A DNA stretch of 64,000 nucleotides from Candidatus Villigracilis proximus (GTDB lineage Bacteria > Chloroflexota > Anaerolineae > Anaerolineales > Villigracilaceae), in the NCBI GenBank assembly GCA_016715195.1, contig JADKBB010000016.1, positions 62,001 to 126,000 of the forward strand, written 5' to 3'. Below the pieces are notes generated by a model, which worked only from the letters and a program-made list of their open reading frames with translations, ran no database searches and was not told the origin of the DNA. The first letter of the stretch is position 1. The number at the start of each line of letters is the position of its first letter. Positions 26,566-34,908 of this stretch are shown piece after piece. A program made the translations under genes and the position numbers.

Positions 26566-26790
26566 ATGCCCGCACGTCCACGCTATGAAATGCCTGATTT
26601 TTTCCGTGATGCGCTCACTACACACGGAGTGATGGATGCCTACAACGCACGCCCTGCCTACCAACAAAATGATTACATCGGCTGGATCACCCGAGCCAAA
26701 CTGGAAGCCACAAAACAGAAACGCTTAAATCAAATGTTGGATGAACTAAAGAAAGGCGGTGTGTACATGAAGATGAAATGGAACAGGTAG
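26566..26790 (+). CDS. YdeI/OmpD-associated C-terminal-like protein
   Basis: This is a 74-residue protein with GACAGGAGG upstream of the ATG. The pattern PDFFRDALTTHGVMDAYNARP-QQNDYIGWITRAK-E-TKQKRL is that of the C-terminal domain of the YdeI/OmpD-associated family (bacteriocin-protection proteins). Only this domain is present. The exact function is unknown. Confidence 0.75.
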   Translation: MPARPRYEMPDFFRDALTTHGVMDAYNARPAYQQNDYIGWITRAKLEATKQKRLNQMLDELKKGGVYMKMKWNR

Positions 26791-26848
26791 GATATAGGCG
26801 TTCCGAACAGCAAATTTTTTTTTAACACTTATCAAGAGAAAAAAGATT

Positions 26849-27085
26849 ATGAAAAAAACTCCCGTTTCCAAGCCCCGTAAGCCCCGGGAAATGGCCCCGG
26901 AATACACCTTTGACTACAAAAAGGCAAAACCTAACCGCTTTGCCGAAAAAATGAAAAGTGAACCAGTCATTGTGCTTCTTGATGCAGATGTTGCAAAGGT
27001 ATTCAAGACAACCGAGCAGGTCAACAAAGCCTTGCGTGCATTGTTGTCTGCCATCCCCGACGAGGAGAGTGTGAAAGTATTGTAG
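26849..27085 (+). CDS. Antitoxin-like small protein
   Basis: This is a 78-residue protein. The N-terminus is basic (KKTPVSKPRKPREMAPEYTF), followed by VIVLLDADVAKVF and a helix NKALRALL. This resembles the C-terminal part of ribbon-helix-helix or BrnA-like antitoxins. No toxin gene is adjacent, so it would be an orphan. AGAGAAAA precedes the ATG. Confidence 0.5.
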   Translation: MKKTPVSKPRKPREMAPEYTFDYKKAKPNRFAEKMKSEPVIVLLDADVAKVFKTTEQVNKALRALLSAIPDEESVKVL

Positions 27086-27148
27086 AGGATTGTATTTACT
27101 GAGTGTCAGTTTATACCGACGTAAACTCATCTGTGGCAAAATAGGGGC

Positions 27149-27805
27149 ATGACTCAAACCGACATCATTCAAAAAACAAGCGAATATATCAAACAGGAAT
27201 TCAGCGACGATTCCTCGGGACATGACTGGTGGCATATTTACCGGGTCTGGAAAAATGCTGTCACCATTTGCAAACATGAAACAGCCGATCTTTTCGTGGT
27301 TGAACTCGCCGCCCTGTTACATGACCTCGATGACTGGAAGTTCAACGAAAGCGAAGATGAAACCCCGCACCGCGCCAAAGCGTGGATGCAGCAATGCGGC
27401 GTGGACCCGCGTGTAAATCAACAGGTCTGCGAGATCATCATGAACGTCTCTTATAAAGGCGCACAGGTCGAAAATAAAATGAAAAGCCTTGAAGGCTTTA
27501 TTGTGCAGGATGCCGACCGGCTGGATGCCATCGGCGCCATCGGCATCGGGCGCGCCTTTGCCTACGGCGGATATAAGAACCGCCCCATGTATGACCCTGA
27601 AACATCAAATCAAATGCACGCGAGTTTTGAAGATTACAAGAACAGCAAAAGCGCGACCATTAATCATTTTTACGAAAAATTGCTTTTGCTAAAAGACATG
27701 ATGAACACAGTCACCGCCAAAAGGATCGCCGAACAGCGGCACGAGGTCATGTTGAAATTTCTTGATCAATTCATGAACGAATGGGAAGGCAGTGACATTC
27801 AGTGA
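27149..27805 (+). CDS. HD domain phosphohydrolase
   Basis: This is a 218-residue metal-dependent phosphohydrolase of the YedJ-like HD family. The motif HDWWH (H25, D26), the HD pair in LAALLHDLDDW and D in QDADRLDAIGAIG supply the metal-binding residues. Substrates of this subgroup are not firmly known. The gene is followed by its own terminator. Confidence 0.85.
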   Translation: MTQTDIIQKTSEYIKQEFSDDSSGHDWWHIYRVWKNAVTICKHETADLFVVELAALLHDLDDWKFNESEDETPHRAKAWMQQCGVDPRVNQQVCEIIMNVSYKGAQVENKMKSLEGFIVQDADRLDAIGAIGIGRAFAYGGYKNRPMYDPETSNQMHASFEDYKNSKSATINHFYEKLLLLKDMMNTVTAKRIAEQRHEVMLKFLDQFMNEWEGSDIQ

Positions 27806-27825
27806 GTAGGATGAACAAATATGAA

Positions 27826-27865
27826 TCACCCCGAAATTAAGATTTCGAGGGTGATTTCGTTTTTA
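27826..27865 (+). terminator. Terminator after the HD hydrolase gene
   Basis: TCACC-CCGAAAT (27826-27837) pairs with ATTTCG-AGGGTGA (27842-27854), with a small bulge, followed by TTTCGTTTTT. Confidence 0.7.
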
Positions 27866-27870
27866 AGAAC

Positions 27871-27917
27871 AAAGGGGGGGGGGCGGCCCGCGGGGGGGGG
27901 GCCCCCGACGAGAAGGG
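27871..27917. other. Anomalous G/C-homopolymer patch
   Basis: About 47 bases hold two G-runs of 10 or more separated by GGCGGCCCGC and followed by CCCCC. This is unlike anything around it except the 54019-55173 tract. The gap 27806-28087 has no gene. A partial dispersed repeat (TTCGTG-TTCGTGG type) is at 28037-28064. It is probably a sequence or assembly artefact. Confidence 0.5.
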
Positions 27918-28087
27918 GAAAAAATCAGCGTTTTCTTGCGCGAACGGTTAGCGTCCCAAATTAAATTCTGGATGTGTCATGGTTGTTTTTTAGCGTTCGT
28001 CACGCGTCCGCGTTTTACGTAAGAAAAAAACTAAAATTCGTGTTTCTTCGTGCCCTTCGTGGACAAATAAAGATAGCCCGTAAAGTC

Positions 28088-28732
28088 TTATTGGATTTTC
28101 AACATCTCGCGCACGATGGGAGTTAATCCACTAAAGAAAAATTCCACCGCGATCACCATCACGATCAGTCCCATCAAACGCAGCATAACCTTGTTTCCGT
28201 TCTCACCAATGAGACGTGTCACCTGTTTTGCACCGAGCAGCAAAATATAGGTAATAGCGATTAGCAGCACAATGATCCCCACCACGATCCCTACTTCCAG
28301 CGGAGTCTTCGTCTCATTCATCAGCAGGATCGACGTAGTGATCGCACCCGGTCCGCAAATGATCGGAATTCCCAAAGGCGTGATCGAAATATCGTTGATA
28401 TAAGCGTGATTGGTCTCATCGTCAAATTGTGTACGCGAGAGATGCGCTTGCAGCATTTCGTATCCCATCAGGAAAAATATCACACCACCCACCACCCGCA
28501 GACTATTAACCGAAATGGAAAAGAAACGGAATATCCACTGACCCGTCAACGCGAAAGCCAGCAAAATAAACAAAGCCGTCAGGCTCGCCTTGCGTGCCAC
28601 ACGATGCGATTCCTGCGGCGACAGTTTCGCGGTCATCGCGGTAAAGACCGGAATGACACCCACCGGATTGACCATGGTGAACATCGAAATAAAACTAAGC
28701 AATGCAAATTCAAAAAGTGGAGATGCAGTCAT
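28088..28732 (-). CDS. MarC family membrane protein
   Basis: This is a 214-residue integral membrane protein, with the start chosen at the ATG at 28732 with AGGAG upstream. About six spans are visible. The family motif MVNPVGVIPVFTAMTA lies in the first and ITPLGIPIICGPGAITTSILL in the fourth. MarC proteins are of unknown transport function; the old link to multidrug resistance was not confirmed. It is divergent from the M1 peptidase gene. Confidence 0.9.
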   Translation of the reverse strand: MTASPLFEFALLSFISMFTMVNPVGVIPVFTAMTAKLSPQESHRVARKASLTALFILLAFALTGQWIFRFFSISVNSLRVVGGVIFFLMGYEMLQAHLSRTQFDDETNHAYINDISITPLGIPIICGPGAITTSILLMNETKTPLEVGIVVGIIVLLIAITYILLLGAKQVTRLIGENGNKVMLRLMGLIVMVIAVEFFFSGLTPIVREMLKIQ

Positions 28733-28815
28733 AAAGCTCCTGTTGATTCCTTTGGATGGCTCAATTCTACAACAACCCTGCGTGATATACTGCCTTAACT
28801 CAACAAGGAAGATAC

Positions 28816-30336
28816 ATGAAAAACAAAAGATCAACTCGCATATTTCTTGCCTGTCTATTACTAACACTCACGATCCTGGCCTGCAATCAATTTGTTGCTG
28901 AGCAAAAACCTCCGCATGATATCGCAACCGTTCCAGCAACGGATGAAGCCTCAGTCACCGCCATGCCCGAACAGCCATTGGAAGCAAGTGCCGGCTCAAC
29001 CGGTCTGGGTGATTCGCTCTATCCTGATTTCGGCAATGGCGGATATGAAACAACCCACTATACGTTGGATATGACGATCAACAACATCTCCACCAGCGAC
29101 CTCTCCGCCATTGTGTCCATCGAAGCCAATGCGCTGCAAAATTTATCCAGTTTCAATTTAGACTTCGTCGGTTTCGAGATCAATGAAATTACAGTGAATG
29201 GTGAGTCCGCCGAATTCGAGCGGACAGAATCCGAGTTGACCGTTTACCCATCCAGCGCGATCGCAAAGGATGAAGCGTTTACAGTCATCGTTCAATACGC
29301 AGGCTCACCCGAGGAAATGCAATCCGTGGCATTGCCTGTGCAAACCGGCTGGGTCACCGTGGACGGTGGAAGTTTCGTCATGAGCGAACCGGATGGCTCT
29401 GCAAGTTTCTACCCCGTCAACGATCATCCGCTGGATAAGGCGACATACACTTTTCGAGTGACCGTCCCCGTACCACTGGAAGTCGCAGCCAATGGTGTGT
29501 TAACTGAAACCATTAACAGTGGTGACACAAATACTTATATCTTTGAAGTCCGCGATCCGATGGCAAGTTATCTCGCCACGATCAACATCGATGAATTTGA
29601 GATCGAAACCTCACAATCCCAAACCGGCGTTCCGATCAGGGACTATTACTCAAGCACGCTTGCTGAAGAATACCGTGAGCCATTTGCGCGTCAGCCTGAG
29701 ATGATCGATTACTTCAGCGAAATATTCGGTCCCTATCCTTTTGAAGTGTACGGATCCATGCTCATGGATACCGAATTCGGCTCGGCGTTGGAGAATCAAA
29801 CTCTCTCCATCTACGGTACCGATATGATCGATCTTGACAATGTTGAAGAAACAGAACTCACTGTGGCGCATGAACTGTCACATCAATGGTTTGGAGATAG
29901 CGTCAGTGTGGCCGATTGGAGCGACATCTGGCTCAATGAAGGTTTCGCAACCTATTCCGAAGGTCTGTGGATCGAACACACCAGCGGACGTGAATCCCTC
30001 GATGATTGGGTTAAATTTATATACTCAGACGTTATCACCTACCCCGAGTACTACCCCGCGCCGGGCAGCCCGCCCGCAGACGATCTCTTCAACGGCGGAG
30101 TCTACGTCCGCGGCGGACTTTTGCTCCACGCCCTGCGCCTTGAAGTTGGCGACGAAAATTTCTTCGCGATCCTGCAAACCTATTTCGAGCGTTATCAGGG
30201 CGGCAACGCATCCACTGCCGATTTCATCGCAATTGCCGAAGAGATCAGCGCCAAAGACCTGAGTACATTCTTTGATGCGTGGTTATTCAATGAGGCTATT
30301 CCGTCCATTCCCGCAATGGGTTTGGGTGTTGAATAG
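28816..30336 (+). CDS. M1 family metallopeptidase, lipoprotein
   Basis: This is a 506-residue aminopeptidase-N-like protein. A signal peptide ends in the lipobox TILAC (Cys23), so it is membrane-anchored outside. After a low-complexity linker come the beta-sandwich domain and the gluzincin domain. Zinc motif HELSH is at residues 352-356, with the third ligand Glu375 in NEGFATYSEG. SALENQT near 325 takes the place of the GAMEN exopeptidase motif, so strict aminopeptidase activity is less certain. AAGGAAG precedes the ATG. It shares orientation and a 21-base gap with the sulfatase. Confidence 0.88.
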   Translation: MKNKRSTRIFLACLLLTLTILACNQFVAEQKPPHDIATVPATDEASVTAMPEQPLEASAGSTGLGDSLYPDFGNGGYETTHYTLDMTINNISTSDLSAIVSIEANALQNLSSFNLDFVGFEINEITVNGESAEFERTESELTVYPSSAIAKDEAFTVIVQYAGSPEEMQSVALPVQTGWVTVDGGSFVMSEPDGSASFYPVNDHPLDKATYTFRVTVPVPLEVAANGVLTETINSGDTNTYIFEVRDPMASYLATINIDEFEIETSQSQTGVPIRDYYSSTLAEEYREPFARQPEMIDYFSEIFGPYPFEVYGSMLMDTEFGSALENQTLSIYGTDMIDLDNVEETELTVAHELSHQWFGDSVSVADWSDIWLNEGFATYSEGLWIEHTSGRESLDDWVKFIYSDVITYPEYYPAPGSPPADDLFNGGVYVRGGLLLHALRLEVGDENFFAILQTYFERYQGGNASTADFIAIAEEISAKDLSTFFDAWLFNEAIPSIPAMGLGVE

Positions 30337-30357
30337 AAAACAAGGAGCCTTCTTTCA

Positions 30358-31944
30358 ATGTGGTTCAAAAATAAAATTCGACTTTTCGGATTGATCCTGC
30401 TTTTTTTGATCGTGAACATGAGCATATCCGCATGTGAGGTCACACAATCTGGCCCGCGCCCCAACATTGTCATCATCCTCACCGACGATATGGATTCGAG
30501 CCTGATGCCATATCTTGAGAACACGAACGAACTCATCGGCAAAAACGGCGCGACATTCACAAATTATTTTGTCACCTCCTCCCTCTGCTGTCCGTCACGG
30601 GCATCCATGCTGCGCGGACAATATCCGCACAACACAGACGTCCTCAGCAACAACTTCCCCGAAGGCGGATTCCGCCGCTTCTTCGTCGATGGAGACGAAG
30701 CCGAAACTCTCGCCGTCTGGCTTAATCGTGAAGGCTATCAAACTTCATTGATCGGAAAATACCTAAACGGCTATCCCGTTTTCGCCGGCAGCAATTACAT
30801 CCCCGCCGGCTGGACAGACTGGCACGCTTTGTTTTATAAAAAGCCAAACGAAGCCGGAAGCTTCTATAACGATTACATCTTAAATGAAAATGGCCCGCTG
30901 GTTGAATATGGCGGCTCTGTTGAAGAATACAGCACCGATGTCTTCAAACAAAAATCAATTGACTTCATCGAAAAAAGCACAGTCAGCGGTGACCCGTTCT
31001 TTTTGCTGATCTCCGTCTACGCCCCGCACGGACCCAGCACTCCCGCACTTCGTCATGCAGAAATGCTCGCAGATCAGGCATATCCACAAAAACCATCATT
31101 CAATGAAACCGACATAAGCGACAAGCCAGGTGTCATTCAGGATTTGATCGCAAATGGCGATGAGATTGACACCATCGATGCAGATGTGCTTTTTCAACAA
31201 CGCGCCAAAACCCTGCTTGCAGTGGATGAACTCGTCGTGGATGTGATCGCCAAACTCGAACAAAGCGGTCAACTCGAAAACACCTACATCTTCTTCATGT
31301 CTGATAACGGATTTCACATCGGCGAACACGGTCTCTCCCCCGGGAAAGGCCTCGCCTATGAAGAAGATATCCATGTCCCCTTATTAATTCGCGGCCCGGG
31401 CATCGCCCCCAACACCATCATCACACAACTCACCGCCAACATCGACCTCGCCCCAACCATCGCAGACATGACCCGCATCAAAACAGCCGGCTTCATCGAT
31501 GGCCGCTCACTCATGCCTCTTTTTCAGATGGATGAATCAAAAACGCCCGACTGGCGCAAAGCACTCTTGATCGAAATGGGCGCCATGACCAACACCTCCG
31601 CATCCAACTTTAAAGGGGAGTTGTCACCTGTCGACCAGACATCTCTGCCCTTTGAGTTTGAGTTTCCAGATTCTCCCAACGATTATTATCTGATCCAGGT
31701 CGGAGATGGCACCTATCGCGGCATCCGCACCGATAAATTTATGTATGTTGAATACAACAACGGCGAAACCGAATTCTACGATCTGATTGCCGACCCCTAT
31801 CAACTGGAAAACCTCTCGACCAAACTTGAACCGGCAATTCTCACCAGCCTGCACACCTGGCTCGAACAATTACAAGCCTGTACGGCAAAAGATTGCAAAA
31901 CCTTTGAAAATAATCCGCCTGTTGAACTTGAGAATTATCCATAG
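30358..31944 (+). CDS. Sulfatase, lipoprotein
   Basis: This is a 528-residue arylsulfatase-family enzyme. An N-terminal hydrophobic stretch ends in SISAC (lipobox, Cys26). The metal-binding TDDMD follows. The sulfatase signature has C77-C78-P79-S80-R81, in which Cys77 would be matured to formylglycine. Later motifs are IGKYLNGY, YAPHGP and SDNGFHIGEHG. The pattern resembles N-acetylglucosamine-6-sulfatase or polysaccharide sulfatases. An activating enzyme is not in the window. It probably acts extracytoplasmically on sulfated glycans alongside the peptidase. Confidence 0.9.
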   Translation: MWFKNKIRLFGLILLFLIVNMSISACEVTQSGPRPNIVIILTDDMDSSLMPYLENTNELIGKNGATFTNYFVTSSLCCPSRASMLRGQYPHNTDVLSNNFPEGGFRRFFVDGDEAETLAVWLNREGYQTSLIGKYLNGYPVFAGSNYIPAGWTDWHALFYKKPNEAGSFYNDYILNENGPLVEYGGSVEEYSTDVFKQKSIDFIEKSTVSGDPFFLLISVYAPHGPSTPALRHAEMLADQAYPQKPSFNETDISDKPGVIQDLIANGDEIDTIDADVLFQQRAKTLLAVDELVVDVIAKLEQSGQLENTYIFFMSDNGFHIGEHGLSPGKGLAYEEDIHVPLLIRGPGIAPNTIITQLTANIDLAPTIADMTRIKTAGFIDGRSLMPLFQMDESKTPDWRKALLIEMGAMTNTSASNFKGELSPVDQTSLPFEFEFPDSPNDYYLIQVGDGTYRGIRTDKFMYVEYNNGETEFYDLIADPYQLENLSTKLEPAILTSLHTWLEQLQACTAKDCKTFENNPPVELENYP

Positions 31945-32028
31945 GGTTGGCCGCACACAATATTTGCATTAGGAATTAGTTTGAAGAAGTGTATAATCTA
32001 AAAAAAATTATAGAAAGGTAGCAAAGCC

Positions 32029-32724
32029 ATGGGAAAATCAAATTCTACAACAGCTCCTGAAATGCAGCCTTTATCTTCCTCAGAACCTCTTGAAGGCATC
32101 GAACTGAAAGCGGAAACACCTGAGCCCACAGCCGATGAACTGGGACGTTTGCGTGATATTTTATTCGGTTCGCAATCGCGTACCCTTGAAAAACGATTAA
32201 GTGATCTGGAAACCGGCCTGCGGTTCTTGCGGCAGGAAACAACCGATCTGCTGCAAGATCAAATTGGCACGCTTGCCGAATCCACCAATACGCAATTTAT
32301 GGAAACCCGCCGCGAGTTTAATGAAAAACTCGATAAACAAGGCATAGATCAATCTGCCCAATTGAGAGCCGCACAAAAAGACCTGTCAGAAAGATTGGAC
32401 AGACAATCTGTAGAACAGTCATCCCAACTGCAGGCGGTTCAAAAGCAACTAAGCGATAATCTTGAAAAATTTGCCGCAGACCTGATGCGCCAATTACGTG
32501 AGACTCACAAGGAACTCAGTGACCGTTTGGATAAGCAAGCCGCAGAGCAGGCAGAGCGTACACGCAGCCTGCAATCAGAAGCCCGTCAGCGTGATGACAG
32601 CTTACGACAGGAACTGCTTTCAATGGCTGCATCTCTCGAAAACAAAAAAGCCTCCCGTCAGGATCTGGGACAAATGCTTATGGAACTGGGGCTTCGATTG
32701 CGGCAGGAATCAGAAAAATCCTGA
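32029..32724 (+). CDS. Coiled-coil protein of the GTPase locus
   Basis: This is a 231-residue soluble protein, acidic and Pro/Ser-rich for the first 35 residues. Then comes ADELGRLRDILFGSQ and a long coiled coil (about 50-225) with repeated Leu/Asp/Gln heptads and near-repeats such as KDLSERLDRQ, KQLSDNLEKF and KELSDRLDKQ every 35-37 residues. There is no catalytic motif. GAAAGGTAG precedes the ATG. It is the first gene of the GTPase locus; a scaffold role is inferred only. Confidence 0.65.
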   Translation: MGKSNSTTAPEMQPLSSSEPLEGIELKAETPEPTADELGRLRDILFGSQSRTLEKRLSDLETGLRFLRQETTDLLQDQIGTLAESTNTQFMETRREFNEKLDKQGIDQSAQLRAAQKDLSERLDRQSVEQSSQLQAVQKQLSDNLEKFAADLMRQLRETHKELSDRLDKQAAEQAERTRSLQSEARQRDDSLRQELLSMAASLENKKASRQDLGQMLMELGLRLRQESEKS

Positions 32725-32810
32725 TCTTGTAGTGTAAAAAATCCCGTAGATTTTTATGCTTTATCAAGAACTTATCCATAGAATGAGATATCTCTGGTGT
32801 ATTAACCTTT

Positions 32811-34382
32811 ATGAATTCCAACCAGTCAGATAATGAACCGCCCGCGAAACCCGTTGACGAGAATATTGATCCGTTAATTTCCATTCGCTCCATCCTGCTC
32901 TCAGATGTGTCCGACCGCCTGCGCGAGATCGAACGTCAAATTGAAGCATCCCAAAACCAAAGCCAATCAGAAGATGAAAGCCTCCGCCAGCAGTTGAATG
33001 AACTGTTGGCGGAGCTTGAGCGTTTGCAGCAGCTTGCACGCGCCACCGATCATCGCTCGCGTGACCTGGATACTGAAATTGAGATATTACGCCGCAAGGC
33101 ACAGGCTGATTCCGAAGGGCTGATCGCACGCGTCACACCCATTCTGGGCGATATGATCAGCCGCACAATTCGAGACTCGCGTGATGAAATGGCCGAGGCC
33201 TTAGGCCCCATCATGGGTGAGGCGATCCGGGTGCAGATCCGCGATTCGCGCAAGGATATGGTCGAAGCGTTATATCCTGTGATCGGTGAAACTGTGCAGC
33301 GCGCTGTAGGCGAATTTACAAGAGAATTTCAGCGCAACATTGATGCCCGCTTGAAGGCATCTTTTGGCCCTCAGGGAATGTTCCGTACTGCCATTGCCCG
33401 TATGCGCGGCGTCTCCCCTGCGCAATTGGCATTACGCGATTCACTGCCCTTTTCGATCAAAGAGATTTTTCTTATCCAGCATGGTTCCGGCTTATTGCTT
33501 GCGTACAGTCACCCCGGCAGCACAGAGGTTGCCGATTCTGATCTGATCAGCGGAATGTTGACAGCCATCCGTGATTTTGTACGCGACTCATTTGGGCATG
33601 GCGATGAAGATAAAGAATTGGATGAAGTGCAGTATGGAGATGAACGCATTATCATCCAGAGCGGGCGCGCCGCTTATCTGGCAGTGGTCACAACCGGTGT
33701 TGAACCTGAAGGCTTCCGCACCAGATTGCATATGTTTGTTTCAGAACTGCACATAAAATATGAAAAATCGATGGCGCAATACAACGGCGATCCATCTACT
33801 TTACCGAATTTACAACCAAAGATAGCGCGTCTGGTTGTTGATCTCACAGGCGGCGCGGCAGGCTCCAAACCGATGAGCCGTAATGCAAAACTGGGTTGGG
33901 CAGCAGGGCTTATGTTCTCTGTTCTTCTGGTGATTCTGGCTTGTTTCTATCTTCAATTTACGATTGCGCTGTATCCGGTTGCGTTTCCCAGCCCTACCCC
34001 AACCAATACATCCACGCCTACAGCAACAGCCACTTCCACGCCGACAGCCACTGCTACAGCTACATCCACTCCCACTCAAACGTTTACTCCCACAGCAACG
34101 CCTACCTTTACCCCTACTTTTACCCCTACAGTAACCTCCACGCCTTATAAGGCGTTTGCCGCAGGAAATGTATATCTTCGAGACTTCCCTGAATATATCA
34201 AATCGCGTATTGAGGTGTTGCAGATAAATACACCTGTAAAGGTGTTGTCAAAATTCGGCGCATGGGTTGAGGTGGAATGGACTGATGATGCGGGATATCA
34301 TCGCGGCTGGGTGCCTGCGCGTTGGATCACCCTGCTGGAGCCCATTCCGCCCGGCCAAATTACCCCAACCCTGGTTCAATGA
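32811..34382 (+). CDS. Membrane protein with roadblock/longin-like segment and extracellular SH3
   Basis: The 523 residues read in order as follows. A coiled coil spans 30-105. Two copies of RDSR--M-EALGP-IGE lie at 121-137 and 145-161. A compact alpha/beta segment at about 205-330 (DSLPFSIKEIFLIQHGSGLLLAYS; DSDLISGMLTAIRDFVRDSF) looks like roadblock/longin-type GTPase regulators. One transmembrane helix lies at about 362-384. A Thr/Pro-rich linker spans 392-445, and a bacterial SH3-like domain at 448-507 ends WVPARWI. I infer that the N-terminus is cytosolic and SH3 outside. It lies 13 bases upstream of the small GTPase gene, so direct regulation of that GTPase is plausible. Confidence 0.7.
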   Translation: MNSNQSDNEPPAKPVDENIDPLISIRSILLSDVSDRLREIERQIEASQNQSQSEDESLRQQLNELLAELERLQQLARATDHRSRDLDTEIEILRRKAQADSEGLIARVTPILGDMISRTIRDSRDEMAEALGPIMGEAIRVQIRDSRKDMVEALYPVIGETVQRAVGEFTREFQRNIDARLKASFGPQGMFRTAIARMRGVSPAQLALRDSLPFSIKEIFLIQHGSGLLLAYSHPGSTEVADSDLISGMLTAIRDFVRDSFGHGDEDKELDEVQYGDERIIIQSGRAAYLAVVTTGVEPEGFRTRLHMFVSELHIKYEKSMAQYNGDPSTLPNLQPKIARLVVDLTGGAAGSKPMSRNAKLGWAAGLMFSVLLVILACFYLQFTIALYPVAFPSPTPTNTSTPTATATSTPTATATATSTPTQTFTPTATPTFTPTFTPTVTSTPYKAFAAGNVYLRDFPEYIKSRIEVLQINTPVKVLSKFGAWVEVEWTDDAGYHRGWVPARWITLLEPIPPGQITPTLVQ

Positions 34383-34395
34383 TTGGATAATCAAG

Positions 34396-34908
34396 ATGAC
34401 AACTATTCAAAAGAAGATATGTTTGCTGGGTGATTTTGGAGTAGGCAAAACAAGCCTTGTGCATCGTTTTGTCGAAGGACGCTTTGATGATAAATATCTC
34501 AGCACTGTGGGTGTGAAAATATCACGCAAGGTACTCAAGCGTTCGTATGGAGAAATGAATCTGCTTGTGTGGGATCTGGCTGGCGGGAGTGGATTTGAGT
34601 CGGCTTCCAATACATATATGCAGGGAGGGGCTGGCGCATTGATCATCTGTGATTTGACCCGCTATGAAACATTAACCGCCTGTGAAAATTATGCGCGTCA
34701 GATCCGCATTCTGAATCCGGGCGTTCAGTTGGTTTTTTTGGGCAATAAGGTGGATATGACGAAGGAGCGTGTCGTATCTGTCTCGGATATGCTGGCTGCG
34801 TTGTCAGTATTTGGCGAAAGAACATTTTTTCTGACCAGTGCAAAGACCGGTGAACGGGTGGAGGATGCCTTCAACCATCTGGCGGAAAAAATCGAGAAGG
34901 GAGTGTAA
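34396..34908 (+). CDS. Ras/Rab-like small GTPase
   Basis: This is a 170-residue GTPase with all G motifs: P-loop GDFGVGKTS (12-20), switch I Thr37, G3 WDLAGG (59-64), G4 NKVD (117-120) and G5 TSAK (147-150). The position equal to Ras Gln61 is Gly64, so slow intrinsic hydrolysis and dependence on a GAP are expected. There is no C-terminal Cys for lipidation. The start at 34396 lies 13 bases after the previous stop. The HD-GYP gene begins immediately after its stop codon. Confidence 0.9.
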   Translation: MTTIQKKICLLGDFGVGKTSLVHRFVEGRFDDKYLSTVGVKISRKVLKRSYGEMNLLVWDLAGGSGFESASNTYMQGGAGALIICDLTRYETLTACENYARQIRILNPGVQLVFLGNKVDMTKERVVSVSDMLAALSVFGERTFFLTSAKTGERVEDAFNHLAEKIEKGV

